Positions 1 through 5,237 of a stretch of 5,237 bases of DNA are shown here, piece by piece. The notes beneath the pieces were generated by a model. The model was not told where the DNA came from. It saw nothing but the letters and a program-made list of their open reading frames with translations, and ran no database searches. The stretch lies in NCBI GenBank assembly GCA_021810735.1, contig JAJZIF010000316.1:1-5237 (forward strand), written 5' to 3'. Made by a program: the position numbers and the translations under genes. Origin of the DNA: Acidobacteriota bacterium (GTDB lineage Bacteria > Acidobacteriota > Terriglobia > Terriglobales > Acidobacteriaceae). Each line of letters starts with the position of its first letter. Positions within the stretch are counted from its first letter, which is position 1.

Positions 1-345
1 CTCCACGGCCTGTCGAATCTCGCGCTCTCGCAGGCGAGCCTGCTTTCGCGCCGTGGCATCTTCCATGGGCTGCGGCGGTTGTCCCGGAACCGGGGTCGCT
101 GTGTCCGCAGCACTTTCGTTTTGAACTGCGGCCTCTGAATCCAAGGATGCCTCGACCGAAGCCGCCAGCTCTGTGGTCCCGGTCGACGGAGCCGCGTCGC
201 TCTCAGGAGGCATCACGTCAAAGGGAAGGCCTGACGCGGCCGTGGCCGCGAGCACCTCGTCGGAAAAAATGGAGGCTAACTGCGCCAGCGTGACCGGCTC
301 CTCAGCTGCATAAATGACTGCTTCGATTTTGGCTTTTAAACTCAT
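1..345 (-). CDS. scpB: Segregation and condensation protein ScpB, N-terminal part (runs off the window)
   Basis: ScpB is the kite (winged-helix) subunit of the SMC-ScpAB condensin; a dimer of it binds the middle of the ScpA kleisin and helps compact and segregate the chromosome in the cytoplasm. The reading frame opens with ATG at 345 and stays open for 115 codons to the window edge. Its first 25 or so residues (LKAKIEAVIYAAEEPVTLAQLA) are the typical first helix of ScpB. Residues about 40-95 are an Ala/Pro/Ser/Glu-rich low-complexity stretch not found in compact ScpB proteins such as that of Bacillus; a charged helical segment (ARKQARLREREIRQAVE) follows and leads back toward the winged-helix fold. 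It lies 46 bp downstream of scpA, the usual partner gene. No strong Shine-Dalgarno precedes the ATG, so translation may depend on coupling to scpA. The identity rests on the N-terminal motif plus context; the diagnostic C-terminal part is outside the window. Confidence 0.9.
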   Translation of the reverse strand, partial: MSLKAKIEAVIYAAEEPVTLAQLASIFSDEVLAATAASGLPFDVMPPESDAAPSTGTTELAASVEASLDSEAAVQNESAADTATPVPGQPPQPMEDATARKQARLREREIRQAVE

Positions 346-391
346 TGGACGTCAGGAATCTCTAGAATACCAATCGTTGTTCCATCTGGCT

Positions 392-1402
392 TCAACGCCA
401 GTCGTCTCGGCCTTCCATCATGGTGGACTCGAAATTGTCGTGTTTCTTGATATAGATCTCGCCGAAGCTGCCGATCTGACGCAATAAAATTGCCTGCAGC
501 CGAACCAGCTCCAGCAATCCCAGGAAGGTGCAGATCAGCGCCCGCTCCGATTGCACATGCTGAAGCAGCCGTCGCAGCGCGACAGGCCGATCCTCCATAA
601 CCAGCCGGCGCCGGACGTAGTCGATCATCTGCGCCACCGTGACAGCGTCTTCGTCGACATTCAACACAGGCCGCCGGCGGGCGCGGTCGAGAATCTCTCG
701 AAACACGCGAACCAGATCGACGGTGTCCGCGGCAATCTCCGGCTCGGTTCCCGCATCGTCCAGAAATTCGTGGATGGCCGGGTTCGTCCACGACGACTCC
801 TCCAGCATTTGCTTTTGCAGCAGCATCTGCGCTGCATTCTTGAAGCGCTGATGTTCCAGCAAACGCTCGACCAGCTCCCGGCGGGGATCCTCGTCCGCTA
901 AATCCGTCGTACCATCGCTGCTGCGCGGCAGCAGCATCTTGCTCTTGATATGGATCAGCAGCGAGGCCATGTAGATAAACTCGCCTGCGCTGTCGACGTC
1001 CGACTGCTTCAGATTCTCGACATACGCCAGAAACTGCCCGGTGATCCTGGCGATCGGTATGTCGTAGATGTCGATGTCTTGCTTGCGGATCAGGTCGAGG
1101 AGAAGGTCGAGCGGACCGTCATAGACCTGACCGACGGTGACCGCAAACGGGAAGGTATTGGCTTCCTCCTGGGCGGCCCGCTTTTCAGCAGCTCGTACCG
1201 CGGCCCGTTCCGCCACTTCGGCAGCTTTGTTTTTCTGTTCCGGCGCAAAGGGGGGATCGGCGGGCAGGTCGAGTTGCTGTGGGCCTTCCCGACGAGATTC
1301 GACGGATGCAGGTTCAGTCGGCAGCGTGACTGCGTGTTCCTGAACGGGCTGGCCGGCCACTTCCTCGTTCGCTCCGCCGTTGGCTTGTTCTGAATCCATC
1401 AT
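392..1402 (-). CDS. scpA: Segregation and condensation protein ScpA (kleisin)
   Basis: ScpA is the kleisin that bridges the head of one SMC subunit and the neck of the other and carries the ScpB dimer, forming bacterial condensin. The 336-residue product has the family's hallmark N-terminal block at about 93-125 (YDGPLDLLLDLI followed by DIDIYDIPIARIT), the YMASLLIHIKSKMLLP helix at 144-159, a variable middle that should bind ScpB, and a C-terminal winged helix at about 252-320 (FLGLLELVRLQ, then FGEIYI), which caps the SMC head. The kleisin domain is preceded by about 88 extra residues rich in Glu, Ala, Pro and Gln, including an Ala/Glu/Arg helical stretch at 58-81; Bacillus ScpA starts almost directly at the DGPLDLLL block. 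The ATG at 1402 overlaps the trpS stop (ATGA), and a second ATG follows immediately; a weak AGGTG lies 7 bases upstream. The frame ends in TGA at 392. Confidence 0.96.
   Translation of the reverse strand: MMDSEQANGGANEEVAGQPVQEHAVTLPTEPASVESRREGPQQLDLPADPPFAPEQKNKAAEVAERAAVRAAEKRAAQEEANTFPFAVTVGQVYDGPLDLLLDLIRKQDIDIYDIPIARITGQFLAYVENLKQSDVDSAGEFIYMASLLIHIKSKMLLPRSSDGTTDLADEDPRRELVERLLEHQRFKNAAQMLLQKQMLEESSWTNPAIHEFLDDAGTEPEIAADTVDLVRVFREILDRARRRPVLNVDEDAVTVAQMIDYVRRRLVMEDRPVALRRLLQHVQSERALICTFLGLLELVRLQAILLRQIGSFGEIYIKKHDNFESTMMEGRDDWR
1399..1402 (-). other. ATGA stop/start overlap between trpS and scpA
   Basis: On the minus strand the scpA start ATG (1402-1400) shares bases with the trpS stop TGA (1401-1399). 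Such 4-base overlaps generally indicate one mRNA and translational coupling by re-initiation, which fits the weak ribosome-binding site of scpA. A second in-frame ATG (1399-1397) follows directly. Confidence 0.9.
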
Positions 1403-2484
1403 GGCGCCGCACCTGCTGGAGACGTCTCGATCTGCGGCAGGTGCATCGCGTCGCGCACCTGCCGCATGGTTTCTTCCGAGCGCTCACGTGCCTTCGCCGA
1501 ACCTTCACGGAGAATTTCCCAGACATGGTCCGGGTTGGCTTCAAACGTGCGCCGGCGCTCCTGGATGGGGGCCAATTCGGCGACCACGCCGTCGGCCAGC
1601 CAGCCTTTGCATTCAATACAGCCGATGCCAGCCGTGGTGCAGCCCTCGCGAACTTTCTGCTGCGTTTCCGCTGAGGAAAAAATCTTGTGCAAATCGAAGA
1701 CCGGGCACACATCCGGATTGCCGGGGTCGCTGCGACGAATCCGCGCCGGGTCCGTGACCATGGTCTTCAGCTTCTTGCGAATGACCGGCTCCGGGTCGGC
1801 GAGCTCGATAGTATTGCCATAACTTTTCGACATCTTGCGGCCATCGGTCCCGGGCAGCTTGGGCGAAGGCGTGAGCAGATGTTGCGGTTCGGGAAGGATG
1901 AGCGGCTCCGCAGGATAAAAGTTGTTAAACCTTCGCGCTACTTCGCGCGTCAGCTCGACGTGCGCCACCTGATCCTGGCCGACTGGAACAAAATCCGCTT
2001 GATAGATGAGGATGTCCGCCGATTGCAGCAAGGGATAGCCAAGAAAGCCGTAGGTGCTCAGGTCCTTGCCGCCCGCCGCGACGTCGCCGATTTGCTGCTG
2101 TTGCTCTTTATAGCTGGGCACGCGCTCCAGCCAGCCAAGCGGCGTAATCATCGAAAATAACAGGTGCAGTTCGGCGTGCTGCGGCACCCAGGACTGCACG
2201 AACAGCGTCGAGCGCTCCGGATCGAGACCCGCGCCCAGCCAGTCGAGCGCGACCTCAAGCACGTTCTCCTTGACGCGGGACGTGTTGGCGTAGTCCGTGG
2301 TGAGCGCGTGCCAGTCGGCGATGAAAAAATAACACTCATACTTGTGCTGTAGATCGAGCCAGTTGTAAAGCGCGCCCATATAGTTGCCGAGATGCAGCTT
2401 CCCCGTGGGGCGCATCCCGCTCAGCACGCGCTTTCGTGATGCGCTGCGATACTGGCCAGCCTTCAATTGGATAGATTCGGTCAT
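1399..2484 (-). CDS. trpS: Tryptophanyl-tRNA synthetase with a four-cysteine, Fe-S-like motif
   Basis: This class I aminoacyl-tRNA synthetase joins L-tryptophan to tRNA-Trp using ATP in the cytoplasm. The 361-residue product has the HIGH-type ATP motif PTGKLHLGN at 26-34, the tryptophan-pocket region around LQSADILIY (153-161), VPVGQDQ at 166-172, and the KMSKS loop at 217-221. The C-terminal helical part, which contacts the tRNA anticodon, contains Cys260, Cys282, Cys289 and Cys292 (C-x21-C-x6-C-x2-C). This is one residue different from the C-x22-C-x6-C-x2-C that holds a [4Fe-4S] cluster in Thermotoga maritima TrpRS, so a cluster is plausible but not shown. Length is within the usual range of bacterial TrpRS plus a short tail. 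The start at 2484 gives an 18-residue lead before RVLSGMRPTG; no clear Shine-Dalgarno is visible before it, so a slightly different start is possible. The stop overlaps the scpA start. Confidence 0.97.
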   Translation of the reverse strand: MTESIQLKAGQYRSASRKRVLSGMRPTGKLHLGNYMGALYNWLDLQHKYECYFFIADWHALTTDYANTSRVKENVLEVALDWLGAGLDPERSTLFVQSWVPQHAELHLLFSMITPLGWLERVPSYKEQQQQIGDVAAGGKDLSTYGFLGYPLLQSADILIYQADFVPVGQDQVAHVELTREVARRFNNFYPAEPLILPEPQHLLTPSPKLPGTDGRKMSKSYGNTIELADPEPVIRKKLKTMVTDPARIRRSDPGNPDVCPVFDLHKIFSSAETQQKVREGCTTAGIGCIECKGWLADGVVAELAPIQERRRTFEANPDHVWEILREGSAKARERSEETMRQVRDAMHLPQIETSPAGAAP

Positions 2485-2686
2485 GATCGCGAAGAACTCA
2501 CTAGCAGATGCCTTGGTCTGGTGAACGTTGGTTCGAGCGATTTGTCATCCTGAGCGCAGCGAAGGACCTTGTGGTTTGCCGATAAAACGCGAGGTCCTTC
2601 GCTGCGCTCAGGATGACACCGGCTTGGGATCGACATCTCAACAACGCCTGACGCAATCCTCTTTCGATGGTATCGGAAGTGCAGCC
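2485..2686. other. Intergenic gap between the M50 protease gene and trpS
   Basis: This is the longest non-coding stretch in the window, at 202 bp. Its central part is the 76-bp palindrome. The 68 bases on the protease side (2619-2686) and the 58 bases on the trpS side (2485-2542) show no recognisable gene, tRNA or terminator. If trpS has its own promoter it should lie here, but I see no convincing -35/-10 pair. A T-box leader for trpS is unlikely because there is no room for the conserved domains outside the palindrome. Confidence 0.6.
2543..2618. repeat. Perfect 27-bp inverted repeat (interspersed HPERSEG-type palindrome)
   Basis: The left arm (2543-2569, beginning TGTCATCCTGAGCGCAGCGA) is the exact reverse complement of the right arm (2592-2618), around a 22-base spacer. 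Read as plus-strand RNA the stem could extend four more pairs (two U-G, two G-C), leaving a 14-base loop. It fills the middle of the gap between the M50 protease gene and trpS. Translated on the plus strand the arms give CHPERSEGP and LRCAQDD, a spurious peptide I remember from many predicted small proteins of Acidobacteria and other phyla, which points to a dispersed REP-like element. Neither strand has a T-run after the stem, so it is not a classical intrinsic terminator; it may still affect mRNA stability or expression of trpS. Dispersed status is from memory, since only one copy is in the window. Confidence 0.85.
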
Positions 2687-3382
2687 CTACATGCTGAGCA
2701 GAATGTGGTTGAAGACCGACAGCATCGGACTGACGATCATGCCAATAAATCGTGCGCCAAAAAAGAAGATCAGAATCAGGCCGATCATGCCGATGGAGTC
2801 GTACACGCGCAGCCAGTTATAGGGCAGCATGTGGCGGACCACGTGGCTGCCATCCAATGGCGGCAATGGGATCAGGTTGAAGGCCATCAGGATCAGATTC
2901 AATAACACGGCGTAGTAAAGCAGCATCGTAGTTGGGAACAAGATCGGGCTCGCGTTCATGACGTTTGGGTCGATCATGCCCATTTGCGCGGCCATCATGG
3001 CGGAAATCACCGTGGGCGCGTTGATGAACTTCAACACCAGCAGGATCACCGTGGCGGCAATCGCGGTCAACAGGTTACTGGCGGGCCCGGCAAGCGTGGT
3101 CAGGATGTCGTCGCGCTTTATGTTCTTGAAATTGCGCGTTGTTACTGGCGTTGGCTTGGCCCAGCCGATCAACGGAAACCCGGCGTACACGCACAGCAGC
3201 GGTATCAGGATGGTGCCGAACGGGTCGATGTGCTTGATTGGGTTCAGCGTGACCCGGCCCAGCATACGGGCCGTCGGATCGCCCAGCCGCCACGCCATCC
3301 AGCCGTGCGACGCCTCATGCAGGCTGATGGCAAACAGCAGCACAACGATTTGAAAAATGATGAGTACAGCGTGTAGATTCAT
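2687..3382 (-). CDS. Site-2-protease-like zinc metalloprotease, family M50 (compact, no PDZ domain)
   Basis: This is an integral membrane protein of 231 residues of the site-2 protease (M50) group, which cuts substrates within the membrane. The zinc site HExxH is present as HEASH at 22-26 inside the first hydrophobic segment, and the third metal-ligand motif is NLIPLPPLDGSH at 169-180, with Asp177 as the likely ligand. LAGPASN (97-103) is another conserved family block. Hydrophobic segments lie at roughly 5-22, 55-75, 103-120, 150-172 and 195-218. There is no PDZ or CBS domain, which fits the minimal M50-like-1 type rather than RseP or SpoIVFB. Its substrate is unknown. The ATG at 3382 has AAGGA only 3 bases upstream, which is tight but usable. 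It sits upstream of trpS-scpA-scpB, an order I know from other bacteria, and 82 bp downstream of the acyltransferase-like gene. It ends in TAG at 2687. Confidence 0.93.
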   Translation of the reverse strand: MNLHAVLIIFQIVVLLFAISLHEASHGWMAWRLGDPTARMLGRVTLNPIKHIDPFGTILIPLLCVYAGFPLIGWAKPTPVTTRNFKNIKRDDILTTLAGPASNLLTAIAATVILLVLKFINAPTVISAMMAAQMGMIDPNVMNASPILFPTTMLLYYAVLLNLILMAFNLIPLPPLDGSHVVRHMLPYNWLRVYDSIGMIGLILIFFFGARFIGMIVSPMLSVFNHILLSM

Positions 3383-3385
3383 GCG

Positions 3386-3390
3386 TCCTT
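3386..3390 (-). promoter_or_regulatory. Ribosome-binding site of the M50 protease gene, short spacing
   Basis: AAGGA reads on the minus strand at 3390-3386, leaving just three bases (CGC) before the ATG at 3382. That spacing is shorter than the usual 5-9 bases, so initiation may be weak or the match partly fortuitous. No better start with a site is visible nearby, and the hydrophobic first segment containing HEASH requires a start at about this place. Confidence 0.5.
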
Positions 3391-3464
3391 GCCGATGGTA
3401 GCACGCGAGCCAGCGTTAGCAGGTATTTCGCAGTTGGGGGTGAACAGCAGGCTTCGTGCGCGAA

Positions 3465-4100
3465 TCAGGCGCGATCTTCGCGAAGCCGATCCAGCCTGGT
3501 GGGAGCATGGTTGATATCGCCGGTGTGGGAGTCGACGCGCGCGTAGTCGGGAATCGACGATCCCGCGGGTACGACGATTTCGCTGCGATCGTCGAGCAGG
3601 ACATGCTGGTGGATAGTGCAACGATCTTCAATCGTCAGGTTATACCCGAAGCTGAATTCGACGTCGTGAAAGATCTTCACATCCCTACCCATATGTTTGA
3701 AAATGTGGCGGCCCAGCATGGCGCGAAAATGAAATCCCAGCCAATGGTTCAGGCCGACCGGCGAGCGATCGAACATTCTCCAGAACCAGATCAGCGGCTT
3801 GACGCGGGCGTATTTTTCTTCATCCACGTCGGTGTAATATTCCGCCTCCAGCGTAATGTTGCGCGGATCGAGGGTCAGCTGAAGCACGTTGAACGGCAGC
3901 TCCGTCACCATGGTGAAGTTGAGTTTGCCTCCATGCGGGCGGCCCAGATAGAGCTGGTGCAGCTCGTCGCGGACAATTTCGCTGAGCAATGCGGGGTTGT
4001 GATGGCGCGTGAATTCAATGTCCAGGTGCGCGATCCAGCGTATAAATGCGGCCTCCGCATCGGGCAGAGGTTTCAACTCGCGATATTGCTCATCTTCCAT
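3465..4100 (-). CDS. Left-handed beta-helix (hexapeptide acyltransferase-like) protein of unknown function
   Basis: I do not recognise a named family. The 211-residue product has no signal peptide. Residues 1-110 are a mixed, charged domain (SEIVRDELHQLYLGRP at 40-55; LTLDPRNITLEAEYY at 75-89), followed by an aromatic stretch (IWFWRMF, 104-110, then NHWLGFHFR, 118-126). Residues 141-192 look like two to three coils of a left-handed beta-helix: DVEFSFGYNLTIED, TIHQHVLLDDRSEI and ARVDSHTGDI resemble the coil and active-site region of hexapeptide O-acetyltransferases, with His164, His166 and His192 as conceivable catalytic residues. The protein stops about 16 residues after the last coil, whereas typical members continue for several coils; this may be a truncation or a minimal family. 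ATG at 4100 has a good AGGAG 7 bases upstream; stop TGA at 3465. Acyl transfer is an inference from fold only. Confidence 0.8.
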   Translation of the reverse strand: MEDEQYRELKPLPDAEAAFIRWIAHLDIEFTRHHNPALLSEIVRDELHQLYLGRPHGGKLNFTMVTELPFNVLQLTLDPRNITLEAEYYTDVDEEKYARVKPLIWFWRMFDRSPVGLNHWLGFHFRAMLGRHIFKHMGRDVKIFHDVEFSFGYNLTIEDRCTIHQHVLLDDRSEIVVPAGSSIPDYARVDSHTGDINHAPTRLDRLREDRA

Positions 4101-4107
4101 CGGCGCA

Positions 4108-4112
4108 CTCCT
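4108..4112 (-). promoter_or_regulatory. Ribosome-binding site deciding the start of the beta-helix protein gene
   Basis: AGGAG on the minus strand (4112-4108) lies 7 bases upstream of the ATG at 4100, an ideal spacing. It supports this start and this strand against the longer antisense open frame that covers the same DNA. Confidence 0.8.
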
Positions 4113-4147
4113 ATGGAAAGGTTAGCAGCAGCCAGCGCGTCGCCGGG

Positions 4148-4894
4148 TTACTGGATCGCGAAGACTGCATAGACGGTAGCCGACCGTTCCACTTTGTTCG
4201 GTTCAATGGCAAGCGGAGCCGGGGCAGTTTCTGCTCGCGCTGCCGCACCCATCGCCATTGCTCGCATCATCGGTCGGGGCCCCTCAGGCGCTTGATTGCT
4301 GGCATACATCAACTCCCCTAATTGGATGCCGAGTCCCTGGGCCATCTGCAAGGCAATCGCGCGAGCACGGGTGAGCGCTTTGCCGGCTGCCTGCGCCTCC
4401 AGCCCCTTCTCATCGGCAACGGTCCAGTCGATCTGCCCGCTTTGGTTGGCGCCTGCGCTCACCGCGGTATTCAACACCCTCGCCGCTTCATCCGCCTTGG
4501 TCTGGACGGTCCAGCTTTGACGCACCTGAAACCGCTTCTGTGCCTGCTCGGGAGGCGTTAGCTTCTCCAATTCGTAGGGCTGTGTTTCACCGACGCTCTG
4601 CGATTCACTTTGGATCGCAGTCTTGGCTACACCCTTGTCTGTAAGCGCGCCTATGATTGCATTTGAGGTTCTTGAACCCTCGGCGTACGCGTCCTGTGCA
4701 TCCGGAGCGTATGCGACAAAGCCAACATGCACCGTCGCTATATCCGCCATGGCTCTGGCGGAATCCGTCGCCGTAATGGCGATGGTGCGGTTGTCCTTGT
4801 CGATCTGAATCTGCTGTGCGGACGCCGACACGACCAGAAGCGTGCTGGCGATTCCGGTCATCAAGAAACCCGTACAACTGGGACGAAATCTCAT
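4148..4894 (-). CDS. Secreted SIMPL/DUF541 domain protein
   Basis: The 248-residue product starts with a signal peptide (MRFRP, hydrophobic core about 9-23, likely cleaved after SASA at residue 26), so it should act in the periplasm or outside the cell. The mature part carries SIMPL (DUF541) features: an opening strand IDKDNRTIAITATDSARAMAD (30-50) followed by DIATVHVGFVAYAPDAQDAY, a central KRFQVRQSWTVQ strand (120-131), the SGQIDWTVADEKGLEAQAAGKAL region (152-173) and a C-terminal strand ATVYAVFAIQ. A Met/Ala-rich linker lies at 205-225. Members include Brucella BP26 and E. coli YggE; their molecular role is poorly defined, with links to oxidative stress and channel-like assemblies. The start at 4894 is chosen because GGAGG sits 5 bases upstream and the signal peptide begins there; the open frame extends further to 5161 only through trpD. 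It lies 46 bp after trpD; stop TAA at 4148. Confidence 0.92.
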   Translation of the reverse strand: MRFRPSCTGFLMTGIASTLLVVSASAQQIQIDKDNRTIAITATDSARAMADIATVHVGFVAYAPDAQDAYAEGSRTSNAIIGALTDKGVAKTAIQSESQSVGETQPYELEKLTPPEQAQKRFQVRQSWTVQTKADEAARVLNTAVSAGANQSGQIDWTVADEKGLEAQAAGKALTRARAIALQMAQGLGIQLGELMYASNQAPEGPRPMMRAMAMGAAARAETAPAPLAIEPNKVERSATVYAVFAIQ

Positions 4895-4899
4895 GCAAT

Positions 4900-4904
4900 C
4901 CTCC
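4900..4904 (-). promoter_or_regulatory. Strong ribosome-binding site fixing the SIMPL gene start
   Basis: GGAGG on the minus strand (4904-4900) is 5 bases from the ATG at 4894. This decides the start in favour of the 248-residue product with a signal peptide instead of the upstream ATG at 5161, which lies inside the trpD coding region. Confidence 0.85.
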
Positions 4905-4940
4905 GGGGATTCTGATGCGCCAGATTCTATTCCAATCGTG

Positions 4941-5237
4941 TCATTTTTGTAGATCGGCCTGCGTACACTTACCAAATTCCACCAGTGCGGCCACCATTTG
5001 GCGCACTGCGCCTGAATCGATGGCTCGCCCAGAAAGTTCAATGCCAGCGCAAAAATCCGGCGCGATACCTGCCGCGACCAAGGTTGCCGCCGCATTGACC
5101 AGAACAATGTCGCGCCTTGGACCGGCTTCGCCTTCGAATATGGCTCGCAGGATGGCGACATTCTCCTGAGCGTCGCCGCCCTGGAGAGAGGAGAGCGGTG
5201 CCGGTTTCAGGCCAGCAGTCTCAGGAGAAAATTTGAA
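4941..5237 (-). CDS. trpD: Anthranilate phosphoribosyltransferase TrpD, C-terminal 98 residues (runs off the window)
   Basis: TrpD moves phosphoribosyl from PRPP to anthranilate, the second committed step of tryptophan synthesis in the cytoplasm. Only the C-terminal end of the alpha/beta domain is present. The minus-strand frame from 5237 to the TGA at 4941 shows the family's closing motifs: a Pro-containing GLKPAPLSSL stretch, GGDAQENVAILRAIFEGE with the conserved GGD-x2-EN, GPRRDIVLVNAAATL with the hallmark NAAA, and ELSGRAIDSGAVRQMVAAL. The PRPP-binding loop and the anthranilate and magnesium residues of the N-terminal two thirds lie outside the window, so activity cannot be judged. A 46-bp gap separates it from the SIMPL gene, with no terminator-like hairpin, so read-through transcription into the next gene is possible. 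The frame was read directly from the DNA; an open frame of the next gene overlaps it and is spurious there. Confidence 0.95.
   Translation of the reverse strand, partial: FKFSPETAGLKPAPLSSLQGGDAQENVAILRAIFEGEAGPRRDIVLVNAAATLVAAGIAPDFCAGIELSGRAIDSGAVRQMVAALVEFGKCTQADLQK

Noticed and set aside
342..791. Minus-strand 149-codon frame inside scpA
   Set aside because: Arg/Gly/Ala-rich shadow of scpA; only its last part beyond the scpA stop is kept as a low-interest finding.
950..1393. Plus-strand 147-codon frame opposite scpA
   Set aside because: Antisense shadow of the well-supported scpA gene, with no motif of its own.
2485..2542. Promoter for trpS (TTCACC with TAGTGA 16 bases on, minus strand)
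   Set aside because: The -10 match is poor, only two of six bases, so it is no better than chance.
2543..2618. Palindrome as a Rho-independent terminator
   Set aside because: Neither side of the stem is followed by a T-run on its strand; the bases after it are AAATCG on the minus strand and CCGGCT on the plus strand.
2528..2905. Plus-strand open frame of 125 codons containing HPERSEGP and LRCAQDD
   Set aside because: It is the translation of the palindrome arms followed by the antisense of the M50 protease gene; no ribosome-binding site and a known type of spurious peptide.
3456..4172. Plus-strand open frame of 238 codons, longer than the gene opposite it
   Set aside because: It has no recognisable domain; the minus-strand frame has a good AGGAG, beta-helix motifs and fits the direction of all neighbours.
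4895..5161. N-terminal extension of the SIMPL protein frame to an ATG at 5161
   Set aside because: This stretch is the trpD 3' end in another frame; the GGAGG and signal peptide place the real start at 4894.
1..5237. CRISPR array, tRNA or rRNA gene, insertion sequence, prophage or defence genes
   Set aside because: No repeated spacer pattern, cloverleaf, transposase, integrase or nuclease motif was seen on either strand; the window is almost fully covered by housekeeping-type genes.

Overview
The window looks like a chromosomal housekeeping segment from a bacterium of the phylum Acidobacteriota, perhaps a Terriglobales-type soil lineage. The assignment is inferred from the protein signatures, the moderately high G+C and an interspersed palindrome whose translation contains HPERSEG and LRCAQDD, a repeat type I remember from many acidobacterial genomes. 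It cannot be proved from the window alone. Every supported gene lies on the minus strand, so transcription runs from high to low coordinates.

Layout in transcription order: the 3' end of trpD (anthranilate phosphoribosyltransferase, entering at 5237 and ending at 4941); a secreted SIMPL/DUF541-domain protein (4894-4148); a 211-residue protein with a short left-handed beta-helix (hexapeptide acyltransferase-like) segment (4100-3465); a compact site-2-protease-like membrane metalloprotease of family M50 (3382-2687); a 202-bp gap holding a perfect 27-bp inverted repeat (2543-2618); trpS (tryptophanyl-tRNA synthetase, 2484-1399); scpA (1402-392), whose start codon overlaps the trpS stop as ATGA; and the 5' part of scpB (345 to the window edge). 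The gaps between genes are 46, 47, 82, 202, -4 and 46 bp. No gene-free stretch exceeds 300 bases.

How the parts relate: the M50 protease - trpS - scpA - scpB order is a neighbourhood I know from several bacterial phyla. ScpA (kleisin) and ScpB (kite subunit) form the SMC-ScpAB condensin for chromosome segregation. TrpD makes tryptophan and TrpS charges it to tRNA, so two tryptophan-linked genes flank the block, but nothing here shows co-regulation.

No defence system, mobile element, CRISPR array, RNA gene or obvious new multi-gene system is visible. The points most worth a second look are a four-cysteine motif in TrpS closely matching the [4Fe-4S] motif of Thermotoga TrpRS; the perfect palindrome; the apparently shortened beta-helix in the acyltransferase-like protein; and the long low-complexity additions in both ScpA and ScpB.
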